From assembly GCF_014850955.1 (NCBI RefSeq), contig NZ_JACXSS010000001.1:4774001-4838000 (forward strand): a stretch of 64,000 bases of DNA. The letters are read 5' to 3'. Under the pieces are notes generated by a model. That model saw nothing but the letters and a program-made list of their open reading frames with translations, ran no database searches and had not been told where the DNA came from. Positions within the stretch are counted from its first letter, which is position 1. The number at the start of each line of letters is the position of its first letter. This document shows, one piece after another, positions 38,116-46,777 of the stretch. The DNA is from Methylomonas albis (lineage in GTDB: Bacteria; Pseudomonadota; Gammaproteobacteria; Methylococcales; Methylomonadaceae). The position numbers and the translations under genes are program-made.

Positions 38116-38417
38116 ATCAACACCTCATGACTAGTAAAAAATACCGGTCAAAGCGGATTGCCAAAATCAATCCGGCCTATACCGGCGGTTCTTGCCAAGC
38201 AATTAAGATGCCACCATAAAACAAATATAAGATATTGATATATAAATAATATTTGAGACCACACCCCTAAAAACCCTGCTACTTTCCTGACAATTTGTCG
38301 CTTATCCGCCAAGGCGGCGGCTTGAAACACTTCAGTTAGGCCGCAACCAACTTGCACACGCCATCTCCGGAAAGTCTCACCGACCAAATTATCAGTTTCG
38401 CTTGAAACCCCAAACCA
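38116..38417. other. Intergenic region, nothing recognised
   Basis: About 300 bases between the fecR stop and the small membrane-protein gene. An AT-rich block at 38218-38255 could be promoter DNA for the latter. A minus-strand frame from a TTG at 38387 gives 79 residues without motif or ribosome site, and I do not consider it a gene. Confidence 0.35.
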
Positions 38418-39404
38418 TCACATATGCAAAATCACCAGCCACGGCCCTAACTTCGTCATACGGATGGACAAGGATTTTTGCAAGGCGTCCAGCATGGCCA
38501 GACTGTCGGTAGGGAACACACCGCTAACGCGAAAATGCGTTATCTCCTGGCCTTGAAGCAGGATTTTGGCTTTTGAATACCGGTTCAACTCTGTCACCAC
38601 GTCAGCCAGCGCCTGATCGTTAAAAATGAGTTTGCCGCGTTTCCAGGCATTTAACTGCTTGAGATTTGCCGCGTCCGGCTTATTTAAGCCACCGCTGCCG
38701 ACATACTGCAGATGCTGCCCTTCCTCGACCCGCATCGGCACCACATCGGGTTTGTCGGTCAACCGTACCGCCACCGCATGCTCTGTGACGCTGACCTCGA
38801 CCGCACCGGATTCCCGCCGCGCCACATCAAACACCGTCCCCAAAGCCCGGACCGCGGTATCGCCCGCGACAACTTCAAACGGCCTATGTGTGTCAGCGAC
38901 GACCTTGAATTCGGCTTGCCCTCTGAGCAACACCACCCGCCGCCGCTCCGCCGACCAGTCCAGCGCCAGCGCGGTATCGGTATTCAGCAGCACACTGCTG
39001 CCGTCGGCGAGTTGAATCTGCTGTTGCTCACCAACGGCGGTTGCATAATCGCTAAGCAACCAATCTTGCAGCATGCCCCGGCCCAACATTGCCCCAAGCA
39101 GCAGCGAGGCTGCCAGCGCCAAGCCCGCGAGACGCGGCCTGCGGCGAATTGCTACCGCTTGCGGCACCGACCGCAGCTGCCCGGCCGGAAGATTAGCGGG
39201 CGGCGCAGCTTTGACCGCCTCAGCAACCGAACCCCACAGCATCTCGGCCTCGACATAGGCTTGCCGGTGCGCGTCGTCTTGCCTATACCAAACCTCGAAC
39301 TCGCAACGCATGGCATCGGTAACCGACCCGGAACGCATCTGCACCAACCAGTCTATCGCCTGGTCGGCTAAGCTTTCGCCGGAGTTGTCGGGATTGATGT
39401 TCAT
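38418..39404 (-). CDS. fecR: FecR-type anti-sigma/signal transducer
   Basis: A 328-residue inner-membrane protein that passes a signal from the TonB receptor to the ECF sigma factor. The start at 39404 (MNINPDNSGESLADQAIDWL) gives the standard length. The N-terminal cytoplasmic DUF4880-like part has AIDWLVQMRSG and FEVWYRQDDAHRQAYVEAE. A membrane helix (LAGLALAASLLLGAMLG) is near residue 98. The periplasmic FecR domain follows (LADGSSVLLNTDTALAL near residue 132, then LRGQAEFKV), ending in an STN-like strand region. It lies 74 bases downstream of fecI. Confidence 0.9.
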   Translation of the reverse strand: MNINPDNSGESLADQAIDWLVQMRSGSVTDAMRCEFEVWYRQDDAHRQAYVEAEMLWGSVAEAVKAAPPANLPAGQLRSVPQAVAIRRRPRLAGLALAASLLLGAMLGRGMLQDWLLSDYATAVGEQQQIQLADGSSVLLNTDTALALDWSAERRRVVLLRGQAEFKVVADTHRPFEVVAGDTAVRALGTVFDVARRESGAVEVSVTEHAVAVRLTDKPDVVPMRVEEGQHLQYVGSGGLNKPDAANLKQLNAWKRGKLIFNDQALADVVTELNRYSKAKILLQGQEITHFRVSGVFPTDSLAMLDALQKSLSIRMTKLGPWLVILHM

Positions 39405-39478
39405 CAAGGCAGCGGGGACAAAGGAAGAGGGTGGGAACGATATAATAATGCCGCCGAAAAATAAACCGGCTACTGGAT

Positions 39479-39997
39479 TCAATACTGTTCGCGACTGGCC
39501 CGGCAATGCTTTAGGGTCTTAGCAATGCGTTTGGCGATAACCCGTTCGGACACCCCCAGACATTCGCCAATTTGCGTATACGTCAGGCCTTCAATGGCGC
39601 TCAGGTAAAAAGCCGTACGGCAATCGTCCGGCAATTCATTCAAGGCTGCATCGACCGCTTCCAGATCTTGCAAAACCATCAACTGCTTTTCGGAATCCGG
39701 GTCATTGCTGGCGACCGCCTCCAGCATGTCGGCCGGCATATCCTGGGCTGGAGCATAACGGGCTCGGACCGATTCCTTGCGAATGTGGTCGACCACCAAA
39801 TTGCCGGCGATGAAAAACGCCAAAGCCCGCCTATCCTGGGTGGGCCCGCGTTGTTCGGAGAACAAAATCCGCAAGAAGGTTTCCTGGGCCAAATCCTTGG
39901 CAGTATCCGGGCAATGCAAGCGCCGCAGAAAAAAGCCAACTAAATCGTCCCGGTTTTCCCGAAAGAAATGATCCAGATTATCCGAAACAGCATTCAT
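39479..39997 (-). CDS. fecI: ECF sigma factor, FecI-like
   Basis: A 172-residue sigma-70 family factor of the iron-responsive ECF group. Region 2: LVGFFLRRLHCPDTAKDLAQETFLRIL and DRRALAFFIAGNLVVDHIRKES. Region 4: LNELPDDCRTAFYLSAIEGLTYTQIGECLGVSERVIAKRI, a helix-turn-helix that reads the -35. I used the ATG at 39997; a TTG six codons earlier is possible. It is the first gene of the fecIR pair and is divergent from the TonB-dependent receptor it probably controls. Confidence 0.9.
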   Translation of the reverse strand: MNAVSDNLDHFFRENRDDLVGFFLRRLHCPDTAKDLAQETFLRILFSEQRGPTQDRRALAFFIAGNLVVDHIRKESVRARYAPAQDMPADMLEAVASNDPDSEKQLMVLQDLEAVDAALNELPDDCRTAFYLSAIEGLTYTQIGECLGVSERVIAKRIAKTLKHCRASREQY

Positions 39998-40417
39998 CAG
40001 TTGGCGTATGGGCAAGGATAAGAAAAAGAGTGAGCGGCTTATACAACAGCAAAAATGGCGCCAATTTCTTCAACCGCTGCCGAATCAGGTAAGCCGGCCC
40101 GCTGGAAATCTCCACCATTTTGGCTTTGCATAAGGCTTGAGCAGCACCTACAACCCCGGCTTGCTAAATCTCGGTTTGAGCCATACACCAAATTTGCTAG
40201 CCTCTGCATGTCACTAAAACCGTGTCAAATGCCGTACAGATCGGGATATGACGCAGTCCAAGCCAGCCAAATGCTTTCCCCAAACTATCTTGATTGCCAC
40301 TGCATGCCGGCGATGTTGGAAAAAAATATCGCGCCGGTGTTCATGATTTTCGCGCTGAAACGTTGTGAAGAGTAACGCCGGCTATTGGCGTCGCCCTTCA
40401 CGCAATCAGGAGCATCC
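39998..40417. promoter_or_regulatory. Divergent control region fecI / TonB receptor
   Basis: A 420-base gap that must hold the fecI promoter and the sigma-dependent receptor promoter. A Fur-like 19-base palindrome was looked for and not seen. The receptor has a clear ribosome site, CAGGAG, about 5 bases before ATG 40418. Small frames here have no supporting features. Confidence 0.4.
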
Positions 40418-42805
40418 ATGAGGACATCAACATTCGCCCCGCTTACCGCCACGCCATTCGCCATGACGGCCCTGGCACTGAGCATTGCTTGCCCCACGCT
40501 CAGTGCCGAACCCCTATTCGATAGCACACAAACCTATTCAATCGCCGCCGGAGGTTTGACCGAAGCCCTGACCGCTTTCGCCGACCAGGCCAATCTGAAA
40601 CTGGTGTTCAACGCCGAGCTGACGCGCGGCTTGAGCGCGCCGGCCCTGCATGACACCGTCACCGTTGCCCAAGGCCTGAATAAATTGCTGAAGGACAGCG
40701 GGCTGGGCTATCGTTTGGTGGGCAAGGATACGGCGATTATTGAAGCTAAACCGCCGATCAATAAAAGCGAGCCGCAGTCGGCGGCTACGATGCCGGCTGT
40801 GACGGTGATGGGTAAGGCGGCGTATGACGCGAACGATCCGTATAGCAAGGACTATGCGCTGCGCGATTCCGCGACGGCTACCAAAACCGATACGCCGTTG
40901 ATGGAAACGCCGGTAAATATTCAAATCGTGCCGAAAGCAGTATTGAGCGATCAGCAGGCCGTCACCATCGATACCGCGTTGAAAAATGTCAGCGGCGTAA
41001 CCGCCAGCGCGGGCTCCGGCGGCCTGTCGGACGACCTGTACCTACGCGGTTTTCGCAGTTCGGCTATCTTTCGGAACGGCTTTCGCTACGACTCCGAGTT
41101 CAGTTCTTGGGGCAAACGGCAGATGGCCAATGTCGAACGGGTTGAAGTGATCAAAGGCCCGGCCTCCATTCTTTACGGGCGGATGGAGCCGGGCGGCATG
41201 GTCAACGTGGTGACCAAGCAGCCGCTGAATACCCCTTATTACGCCTTACAGCAGCAGTTCGGTTCGTTCGATTTTTACCGCACCACAATCGATGCGACCG
41301 GTCCGCTGACGGACGACGATACCTTGTTGTACCGGATGAATGCGTCTTACGAAAATAGCGGGTCGTATCGGGAATTGGTCGATAGCGAGCGCATCTTTCT
41401 GGCGCCGGTGCTGAAATGGAACATCAGCGCTCGAACGCAAATTACCTTCGAGATGGAATACAAACACGACAATCTGGTCAACGACACCATGGTTTGGCCT
41501 TACGTCGACGGCCGGTTCATCGATATGCCGCGCGGGCGCAATTTAATGGAAAAGACCCCGGAGAATCACGACGACATTTTGTTGGGCTTCAATTGGTCGC
41601 ATCAATTTAACGACGACTGGAGCATCAGCCACCGTTTCGCCACCGAACGCCGGGATACCCCGAACAGCGTAGCGATGCTGGGAGATGGACTGACGGGTAA
41701 CCAGTTAAATCGAATCGTGGTCGCCAATCCGGCCGACATCAATACTTATTACACGACGCTGGACTTAACCGGCCATTTCAATACCTTTGGATTGAAGCAC
41801 ACACTGTTGGTCGGCGGCGATTATTACAACAACTGTTCGACCGGCCAATATTATTACGGCGATCCCGCGACCGGCATCGACATCTATAACCCTATCCACA
41901 CCGGCTACCGCTTTCCGACCGGATTTGACCGCTACGACACCGACACCGACTTCTACGGCTTGTACGCCCAGGATCAGATTCAGTTGCCGCACGGGATTCA
42001 TGTGATGGGCGGTTTACGTTATCAGGTGATCGATCAAGCCGATAAAGTAGCGCTGACAAATCTTTCCGTCGATGCGGTGACTCCGCGAGTCGGCGTGTTG
42101 TGGCAAGCACAAGATTGGTTGAGCTTTTACGGCAACTATGTCGAAAATTTTGGCGCCACCAACGGTCTGGCTCAAGGCGGTAAACCGCTGCCACCGGAGA
42201 GCGCGCAGCAATGGGAATTAGGTGCCAAAAGCGAGTTTTTCGACGGCCGGCTCAGCGCCACGCTGGCCTATTTCGATCTGACCAAGCAAAACGTCGCCAC
42301 TACCGATCCGAGCAATCCGCTGTATTCCATTGCGGTCGGTGAAGTACGTAGCCGCGGACCGGAGCTGGACATCAAAGGCGAAATCCTGCCGGGCTGGAAT
42401 ATGATTGCCACCTACGCCAATCTGGACACCCGCGTTACCAAAGATAACAATGGCCGCGAAGGGTTGCGAATGTACGCAATACCAAGGAATGTGGGGACGT
42501 TTTGGAATACCTACGACTTTCAACAGGATTCATTGAAAGGCTTTAAAGTTGGCGGCGGCATTACCCTGCGCGATGGCTCCACCAATGTGCCGAATACCTA
42601 TAATGTGCCTGGGTTCGTCACGGTCGACCTAATGGCGGCCTACAATTTGAAAGTCAGTAAATCCAAAGTCACCTTCCAGCTGAATGTAAACAACCTGCTG
42701 GACAAAAATTATCTACAAGACGTGATTCCAGGCCTGGGGCCAAACTCGCGGGTCAATATCGGCACACCGCGAACGCTGCTGGGGTCCATAAAGGTAGAGT
42801 TTTAA
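40418..42805 (+). CDS. TonB-dependent siderophore-type receptor with STN signalling domain
   Basis: A 795-residue outer-membrane transporter. A signal peptide (to about residue 30, ending PTLSA) precedes an STN domain (YSIAAGGLTEALTAFADQANL, residues ~42-95) that talks to FecR. A plug domain follows (ETPVNIQIVPKAVLSDQQA near residue 170, RVEVIKGPASILYGRMEPGG near residue 242), then a 22-strand barrel ending in Phe. Such receptors take up ferric siderophores or, in methanotrophs, sometimes copper chelators; the ligand is open. It is divergent from fecI. Start chosen at 40418 with an AGGAG site; a TTG 11 codons upstream is unlikely. Confidence 0.9.
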   Translation: MRTSTFAPLTATPFAMTALALSIACPTLSAEPLFDSTQTYSIAAGGLTEALTAFADQANLKLVFNAELTRGLSAPALHDTVTVAQGLNKLLKDSGLGYRLVGKDTAIIEAKPPINKSEPQSAATMPAVTVMGKAAYDANDPYSKDYALRDSATATKTDTPLMETPVNIQIVPKAVLSDQQAVTIDTALKNVSGVTASAGSGGLSDDLYLRGFRSSAIFRNGFRYDSEFSSWGKRQMANVERVEVIKGPASILYGRMEPGGMVNVVTKQPLNTPYYALQQQFGSFDFYRTTIDATGPLTDDDTLLYRMNASYENSGSYRELVDSERIFLAPVLKWNISARTQITFEMEYKHDNLVNDTMVWPYVDGRFIDMPRGRNLMEKTPENHDDILLGFNWSHQFNDDWSISHRFATERRDTPNSVAMLGDGLTGNQLNRIVVANPADINTYYTTLDLTGHFNTFGLKHTLLVGGDYYNNCSTGQYYYGDPATGIDIYNPIHTGYRFPTGFDRYDTDTDFYGLYAQDQIQLPHGIHVMGGLRYQVIDQADKVALTNLSVDAVTPRVGVLWQAQDWLSFYGNYVENFGATNGLAQGGKPLPPESAQQWELGAKSEFFDGRLSATLAYFDLTKQNVATTDPSNPLYSIAVGEVRSRGPELDIKGEILPGWNMIATYANLDTRVTKDNNGREGLRMYAIPRNVGTFWNTYDFQQDSLKGFKVGGGITLRDGSTNVPNTYNVPGFVTVDLMAAYNLKVSKSKVTFQLNVNNLLDKNYLQDVIPGLGPNSRVNIGTPRTLLGSIKVEF

Positions 42806-42814
42806 CCCGTGAGA

Positions 42815-42954
42815 CGGTAGGTGTTTGGGCTCATTCCCACGCGCCACGTGGGAATTGCAATCTTCGCCTCGCTGCGGCACAGAATCATCGCAACGCCAAA
42901 TATTCCGGTCCCCGCGCAGCGCACGGGGACCGGAAAAACGTTCCACACCTACCG
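42815..42954. repeat. Nested palindromic element between convergent genes
   Basis: Outer inverted ends CGGTAGGTGT (42815-42824) and ACACCTACCG (42945-42954) enclose two hairpins: ATTCCCAC/GTGGGAAT (42833-42855) and TTCCGGTCCCCG/CGGGGACCGGAA (42903-42935, 12-base perfect stem). This is a REP/MITE-type element, different from the TTAACTTAACGG family. It lies exactly between the receptor stop and the HupE-like stop, where it could also serve as a bidirectional terminator. Confidence 0.8.
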
Positions 42955-42962
42955 GCTAAGGT

Positions 42963-44078
42963 CTATAAAACCGTCCGCTCCAACAACCAATAAGCGCCCA
43001 TCAAGGCCACCAGCGCCGAGCAAGCTTTCAGAAATTTCTCGGCTATCGCCGGTTTGTTGTTCAACCACCAGATCAGCGGCAATACCACCGATGCCACGGC
43101 AATTTGGCCGGTCTCTATACCTAAGTTAAACGACAGCAAAGGCAACAAGATACCGGTATCGCCGCTGGTAATATCCATTTCCCGCAAGACGCTGGCAAAA
43201 CCAAAGCCGTGAATCAAACCAAAACCAAAGGTCAGCCATTGGCGACCTTTGGGATGGTCGCCGCGAATAATATTTTCCACCGCCACATAAATAATGGTCA
43301 GAGCAATCACCGGCTCGACGAAACTGCTGGGCAGCTGCACCAGGTTAAGCCCGGCAAAGGCCAGGGTGATGGAATGGGCGATGGTAAAAAAGGTAACAAT
43401 CTTGATCGCCGGCCAGAAGCTATGCGTCACCGCCAGCAAGGCAAACAAAAACAGCAAATGATCGTAACCGGTGAGAATGTGCTCGATGCCCAGTTTCAAA
43501 AAATCCGCAAACGCCGAAAACTTGGAATCATTTTGCACGGTGGAAGCGTCGGCCTGGACCAATCCCAGCTGCAGCTGGTCGTCGGCTCGGCTCAGCATTT
43601 TCTCGCGCAGCGTGTTCCCGGCAGCGTCGCGCACTGTGACATATTGCTGATGGCCGTCCGGCAACCAGGCCAGTAGTTTGGATTGCAACACCAGCTGCTT
43701 TTGCGGCGCAGCCGAAAAGTTGAACTCGACATGGGCATTGTTCTGCTCGTCGTAATTCACGATGCCCGGCGTTGCGATATGTACGTCGTTGCCATCAACA
43801 TTGACCCGCAACTGCTCAGCCAGCATTTTGGCGATATCCGGCTTGGCCGCTTCGCGCTCGGCGGTGCTGACTTCGGCATCCAGATCGCTGTCCATCGGTG
43901 CAAAGGCTTCGATGTCTTGCAAGGCAAAAGTCAATTTGGTGACGACTTGATCAGCTTTGACGGCTACATCAATCGAGCTAAGGCCGGGTGCGTGGGCAAC
44001 CGCCCAGCCCGATTGCAACAGCAAACCGGCCAATAGCAGATACGGCCCCAAGCCAAACCGCCCATATCGTTTACGCAT
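42963..44078 (-). CDS. HupE/UreJ-family membrane protein with periplasmic domain
   Basis: A 371-residue protein. After a signal peptide (GPYLLLAGLLLQSGWAVAHA) a ~150-residue periplasmic domain starts HAPGLSSIDVAV. The C-terminal half has about six helices of the HupE/UreJ_2 family: LKLGIEHILTGYDHLLFLFALL near residue 195 and GFGLIHGFGFASVL near residue 285, with clustered His, Asp and Gly residues that suggest metal transport. Family members are tied to nickel or copper handling. A GTG at 44087 overlaps the previous stop (TAGTG) and is an alternative start, which would imply translational coupling. Last gene of a four-gene run with CopC. Confidence 0.8.
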   Translation of the reverse strand: MRKRYGRFGLGPYLLLAGLLLQSGWAVAHAPGLSSIDVAVKADQVVTKLTFALQDIEAFAPMDSDLDAEVSTAEREAAKPDIAKMLAEQLRVNVDGNDVHIATPGIVNYDEQNNAHVEFNFSAAPQKQLVLQSKLLAWLPDGHQQYVTVRDAAGNTLREKMLSRADDQLQLGLVQADASTVQNDSKFSAFADFLKLGIEHILTGYDHLLFLFALLAVTHSFWPAIKIVTFFTIAHSITLAFAGLNLVQLPSSFVEPVIALTIIYVAVENIIRGDHPKGRQWLTFGFGLIHGFGFASVLREMDITSGDTGILLPLLSFNLGIETGQIAVASVVLPLIWWLNNKPAIAEKFLKACSALVALMGAYWLLERTVL

Positions 44079-44086
44079 GTCTTTCA

Positions 44087-44755
44087 CTAGGGCTGTTCCC
44101 CATTATTATCGACTGGCGCGGCTTTTTTACGTTTGTACAGATAGATCAAAAACCCGAGCACGACTAACAGCAAGGCCACGACAGCGCCAATAGCGACCAA
44201 CGGCAGATCTGCGCCTTTTGGGTCGACACCCACTTCCAAGGCCACCTGGAATTTATCGTCGTCTTCCAGTGCTTCGCCGATCAATAGGTACAACACATAA
44301 TCGCCGTTTTTATCCACATCGGCTTGCGCTTCTACCGCGCCTTTTGGATAGAGTTTGGAGGGAATTTCGGCGACGGTGCGGATTTCGCGAAAGTCATCAG
44401 GGGCTTTCTGACCGGTCTTTTCCACTTCCACTAAACGAATGCCGATAGGCGTGGCGCGAATATCGCGATCGATCAGATCGGCGGTGAAAAACATCTTGCC
44501 GGCTCTGGGGATTTTTTGGCAAAACGGCACGAAAGCGGCTTTAGGATCGACGTTTTTATCGTCCTTGGACGGTTGCAAATAAGCGCTGAAATGCACTGCA
44601 TAAAAATCGTTGGCGATGATGCAATCCAAATCCGGGCGGTTGCCCAATGCGTTAGATTGCTTATTGCTAAATCCGAGCTTGTCACAGCCGCTCAGTAAAA
44701 AGACGCAGGCCATAAGCCCGGCTATCAATAAGACGGGAAGTCGCTGAATAGTCAT
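44087..44755 (-). CDS. Lipoprotein with C-terminal membrane helix
   Basis: A 222-residue protein not assigned to a named family. The N-terminus MTIQRLPVLLIAGLMACVFLLSGCDK has an LSGC lipobox. The middle part (DLDCIIANDFYAVHFSAYLQ, then PRAGKMFFTADLIDRDI and GIRLVEVEK) looks like a compact beta domain. A membrane helix (VAIGAVVALLLVVLGFLIYLY) near the end is followed by a basic tail. Being anchored at both ends is unusual for a lipoprotein. It lies between copC and the HupE-like gene on one strand, so a part in the same metal-handling system is inferred. Confidence 0.68.
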   Translation of the reverse strand: MTIQRLPVLLIAGLMACVFLLSGCDKLGFSNKQSNALGNRPDLDCIIANDFYAVHFSAYLQPSKDDKNVDPKAAFVPFCQKIPRAGKMFFTADLIDRDIRATPIGIRLVEVEKTGQKAPDDFREIRTVAEIPSKLYPKGAVEAQADVDKNGDYVLYLLIGEALEDDDKFQVALEVGVDPKGADLPLVAIGAVVALLLVVLGFLIYLYKRKKAAPVDNNGEQP

Positions 44756-44782
44756 AAATGTAAACCGATGGAAGAATGCAAA

Positions 44783-45160
44783 CTAGGGCTTGACGGTAAA
44801 TTCGAACTTACCGGTGACGATATGGGTATCCTCGGAAACCACTCGGTAGCGGATAGTATAAGTGCCGGGTGCCAGTGTTGGCACCGTGGCATAAATGTTG
44901 GCGCCGTTGGTCAGGCTTTGCCCGACATCGTGATTATCCACGCGCTTACCGGTGCTATCGATCACAGCCAGGGCTTTATATTCGCTGCGTACGGCGTCGT
45001 TAAACCACAAGTCGATTTGCTTGGGCGATTCTGTGACGGTTTCGTCCTTAGCCGGTTGCGATTTCACCAAAATAGCGTGCGCAAATGCCGGAACCGGGCT
45101 GAATAAGGCGATGGCCAACAAACAGGGTTTTATTATTTTTGTTATGTCTAACTTGGGCAT
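44783..45160 (-). CDS. copC: CopC-family periplasmic copper-binding protein
   Basis: A 125-residue secreted protein. After a signal peptide cleaved before HAILVKSQPAKDETV, the mature protein starts with His, a ligand in the CopC copper site; later Asp and His (SEDTHIVTGKFEFTV near residue 110) complete the usual Cu(II) site. IDLWFNDAVRSEYKAL is the central family block. I used the ATG at 45160, preceded by AGAGGTGG; a GTG two codons earlier is possible. It is 24 bases after the propeller lipoprotein gene and 27 bases before the lipoprotein gene, so all four genes form a probable operon. No CopD is nearby. Confidence 0.87.
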   Translation of the reverse strand: MPKLDITKIIKPCLLAIALFSPVPAFAHAILVKSQPAKDETVTESPKQIDLWFNDAVRSEYKALAVIDSTGKRVDNHDVGQSLTNGANIYATVPTLAPGTYTIRYRVVSEDTHIVTGKFEFTVKP

Positions 45161-45184
45161 GACCACCTCTTTTAAGTATAAAAA

Positions 45185-46405
45185 TCATTGTAAAACTGCC
45201 GCCGACCATTGTTTGCCAGCTGGCGTTTGCTCTAACCACATTGCCAGCAAGCCAGTCTGCGTGGCGACGATGCGCGGAAATGTTGCCGAACCGCCTGACA
45301 AGGACAAAGGTTTTGCCGCCGACCAATGCCCGCCATTGTCGGCGGATTCCGCGACGGATACTTTAGAACCTTCCGGCCCCAGCGCATCCCACACTGCAAC
45401 CAAGCGACCGGCACCGAACGCGATATCCGAATGAAATGCCCCGGCTTCGCCAAGCCGTTGCGGCGGCGTCCAGCTTTTACCACTGTCGGTGGATTGCATA
45501 TGATACAGCCCTACCTGATTTTCCGCGCCGGTCCATACCAAACTGTGCAAAGAACCATCGCCGGCCACGCTCAATCCGCCGCCGTTATGCGGACAGCCAT
45601 CGAAAATCCAATTGAACTCACCTACCGTACTCAAGCGCTGCCAACTGGTGCCACCATCAGCAGTTTGTGCCAACGCCATATCGCGCGGCTGCATATCCCG
45701 ATACAACAGATTCAACTTGCCATCGGCGCCCACAGCCAGGCGGTTCCAGCAACACGAGCAACTGGAATCATCGATAGTCTGTGCCAGTTCCCAGCTTTTA
45801 CCAACATCGCTGCTACGCGCATAGCGCACACCTTGGTATCCGTTCTCGTCTCTATCGTCCAGCCACACCGCATGAAAGCGGCCTTCGCTGTCAGCCAATA
45901 ATTCGTGGTGCGATTGATCGGCATCGCTGCCGGTCGGCTTGGTTCCTTGCTGCCAAGTTTTTCCGACATCAGTCGAATAAACAGTTAGCAACGGCCCCAT
46001 ACCCGGCAATTCGCCGGTAGTTTGCCAGACGATCAGCAATTTGTCGCCGGCTGCGGCAATTTGAATATCGTTGCCGATTTTCGCCTCAACAGGCTGATTA
46101 AATTGTGGGCTTAAAGCGCTGGGTGGCGACCAATGTAAGCCGCCGTCTTCCGAGCGCAGATAGCCTATATACGGTTGCTTGCTACCGGCTGGCATCGCGA
46201 CGAAAACAGCATGCACAGTCTGCCTGTCGACATACACATCGAAACTGACTAGATTTTGTAAGCCTAGCGCTTTGGCGTCTATAGGGCTGAGAATAGTCTG
46301 ACCCAAAGCCGGCTTCGCGGTCGCAAGTTTTTGTTCGCCACAACCAAACAACGCCAAATTGGTGAGCACGGCAACGCCCAAATAAATAGCCTTGAAGTTT
46401 GGCAT
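45185..46405 (-). CDS. BNR/Asp-box beta-propeller lipoprotein (sialidase-like fold)
   Basis: A 406-residue secreted protein starting MPNFKAIYLGVAVLTNLALFGCGE, with a lipobox-like FGC. Six Asp-box turns occur: SEDGGLHWSPP, STDVGKTWQQG, SSDVGKSWELA, TADGGTSWQRL, STDSGKSWTPP and SADNGGHWSAA, fitting a six-bladed propeller. A CSCC cluster (DDSSCSCCWNRLAV, around 45748-45763) could bind a metal. It is the first gene of the copC cluster. Although the fold resembles sialidases, none of the sialidase catalytic residues is evident, so glycosidase activity is doubtful. Upstream, 46406-46777 is a divergent promoter region. Confidence 0.78.
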   Translation of the reverse strand: MPNFKAIYLGVAVLTNLALFGCGEQKLATAKPALGQTILSPIDAKALGLQNLVSFDVYVDRQTVHAVFVAMPAGSKQPYIGYLRSEDGGLHWSPPSALSPQFNQPVEAKIGNDIQIAAAGDKLLIVWQTTGELPGMGPLLTVYSTDVGKTWQQGTKPTGSDADQSHHELLADSEGRFHAVWLDDRDENGYQGVRYARSSDVGKSWELAQTIDDSSCSCCWNRLAVGADGKLNLLYRDMQPRDMALAQTADGGTSWQRLSTVGEFNWIFDGCPHNGGGLSVAGDGSLHSLVWTGAENQVGLYHMQSTDSGKSWTPPQRLGEAGAFHSDIAFGAGRLVAVWDALGPEGSKVSVAESADNGGHWSAAKPLSLSGGSATFPRIVATQTGLLAMWLEQTPAGKQWSAAVLQ

Positions 46406-46777
46406 GGGTATGACGCCTCTCCGACAAAAAAGGCGATGATTAGACCATATTGACGCGCAAATCAGAACCGGGAAACTTGCCAAAAACGGGAAATGCCAGC
46501 AACTTTGAGCAATACAGAAGCCCAATGGATACCAGTAGCGTCGCTCAAATTTCGGCCCGCTGATTGAAGGACAAATCGACCTATCCCGGCTTTGTCGCCG
46601 GCCCACTTGGTTTAATATCTAGCCATTGAAAAAATTAAGAATTATGTGATTGACCGCACATATCAAAGCAAGTGACAATCCAATTGCCTTTTAGGGGAAG
46701 GTAGCGAACTGAGCTATCGGCAGACGTTTTTTGACACAAAATCCATTAATCCAGCATTGGTATTTAGGGAGATTTTC
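46406..46777. promoter_or_regulatory. Divergent intergenic region, copC cluster / CHRD gene
   Basis: About 370 bases between divergent genes with no coding potential seen. Promoters for both sides must lie here. The CHRD gene has an AGGGAG ribosome site at 46767-46772. A copper-regulator box was looked for by eye and none was convincing. Confidence 0.4.

Noticed and set aside
38148..38387. 79-codon minus-strand frame between fecR and the small membrane protein
   Set aside because: Starts with TTG, no ribosome site, no motif; likely non-coding.
40055..40375. 106-codon plus-strand frame in the fecI/receptor gap
   Set aside because: No signal, motif or ribosome site, and it occupies the region expected to hold the divergent promoters.
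39479..42805. Methanobactin (mbn) biosynthesis operon
   Set aside because: The sigma factor, FecR and receptor fit, but no MbnB, MbnC or a short Cys-bearing precursor peptide was found nearby.
45185..46405. Functional sialidase
   Set aside because: Asp boxes and propeller fold are present, but the arginine triad and catalytic Tyr/Glu of sialidases could not be found and the context is metal handling.
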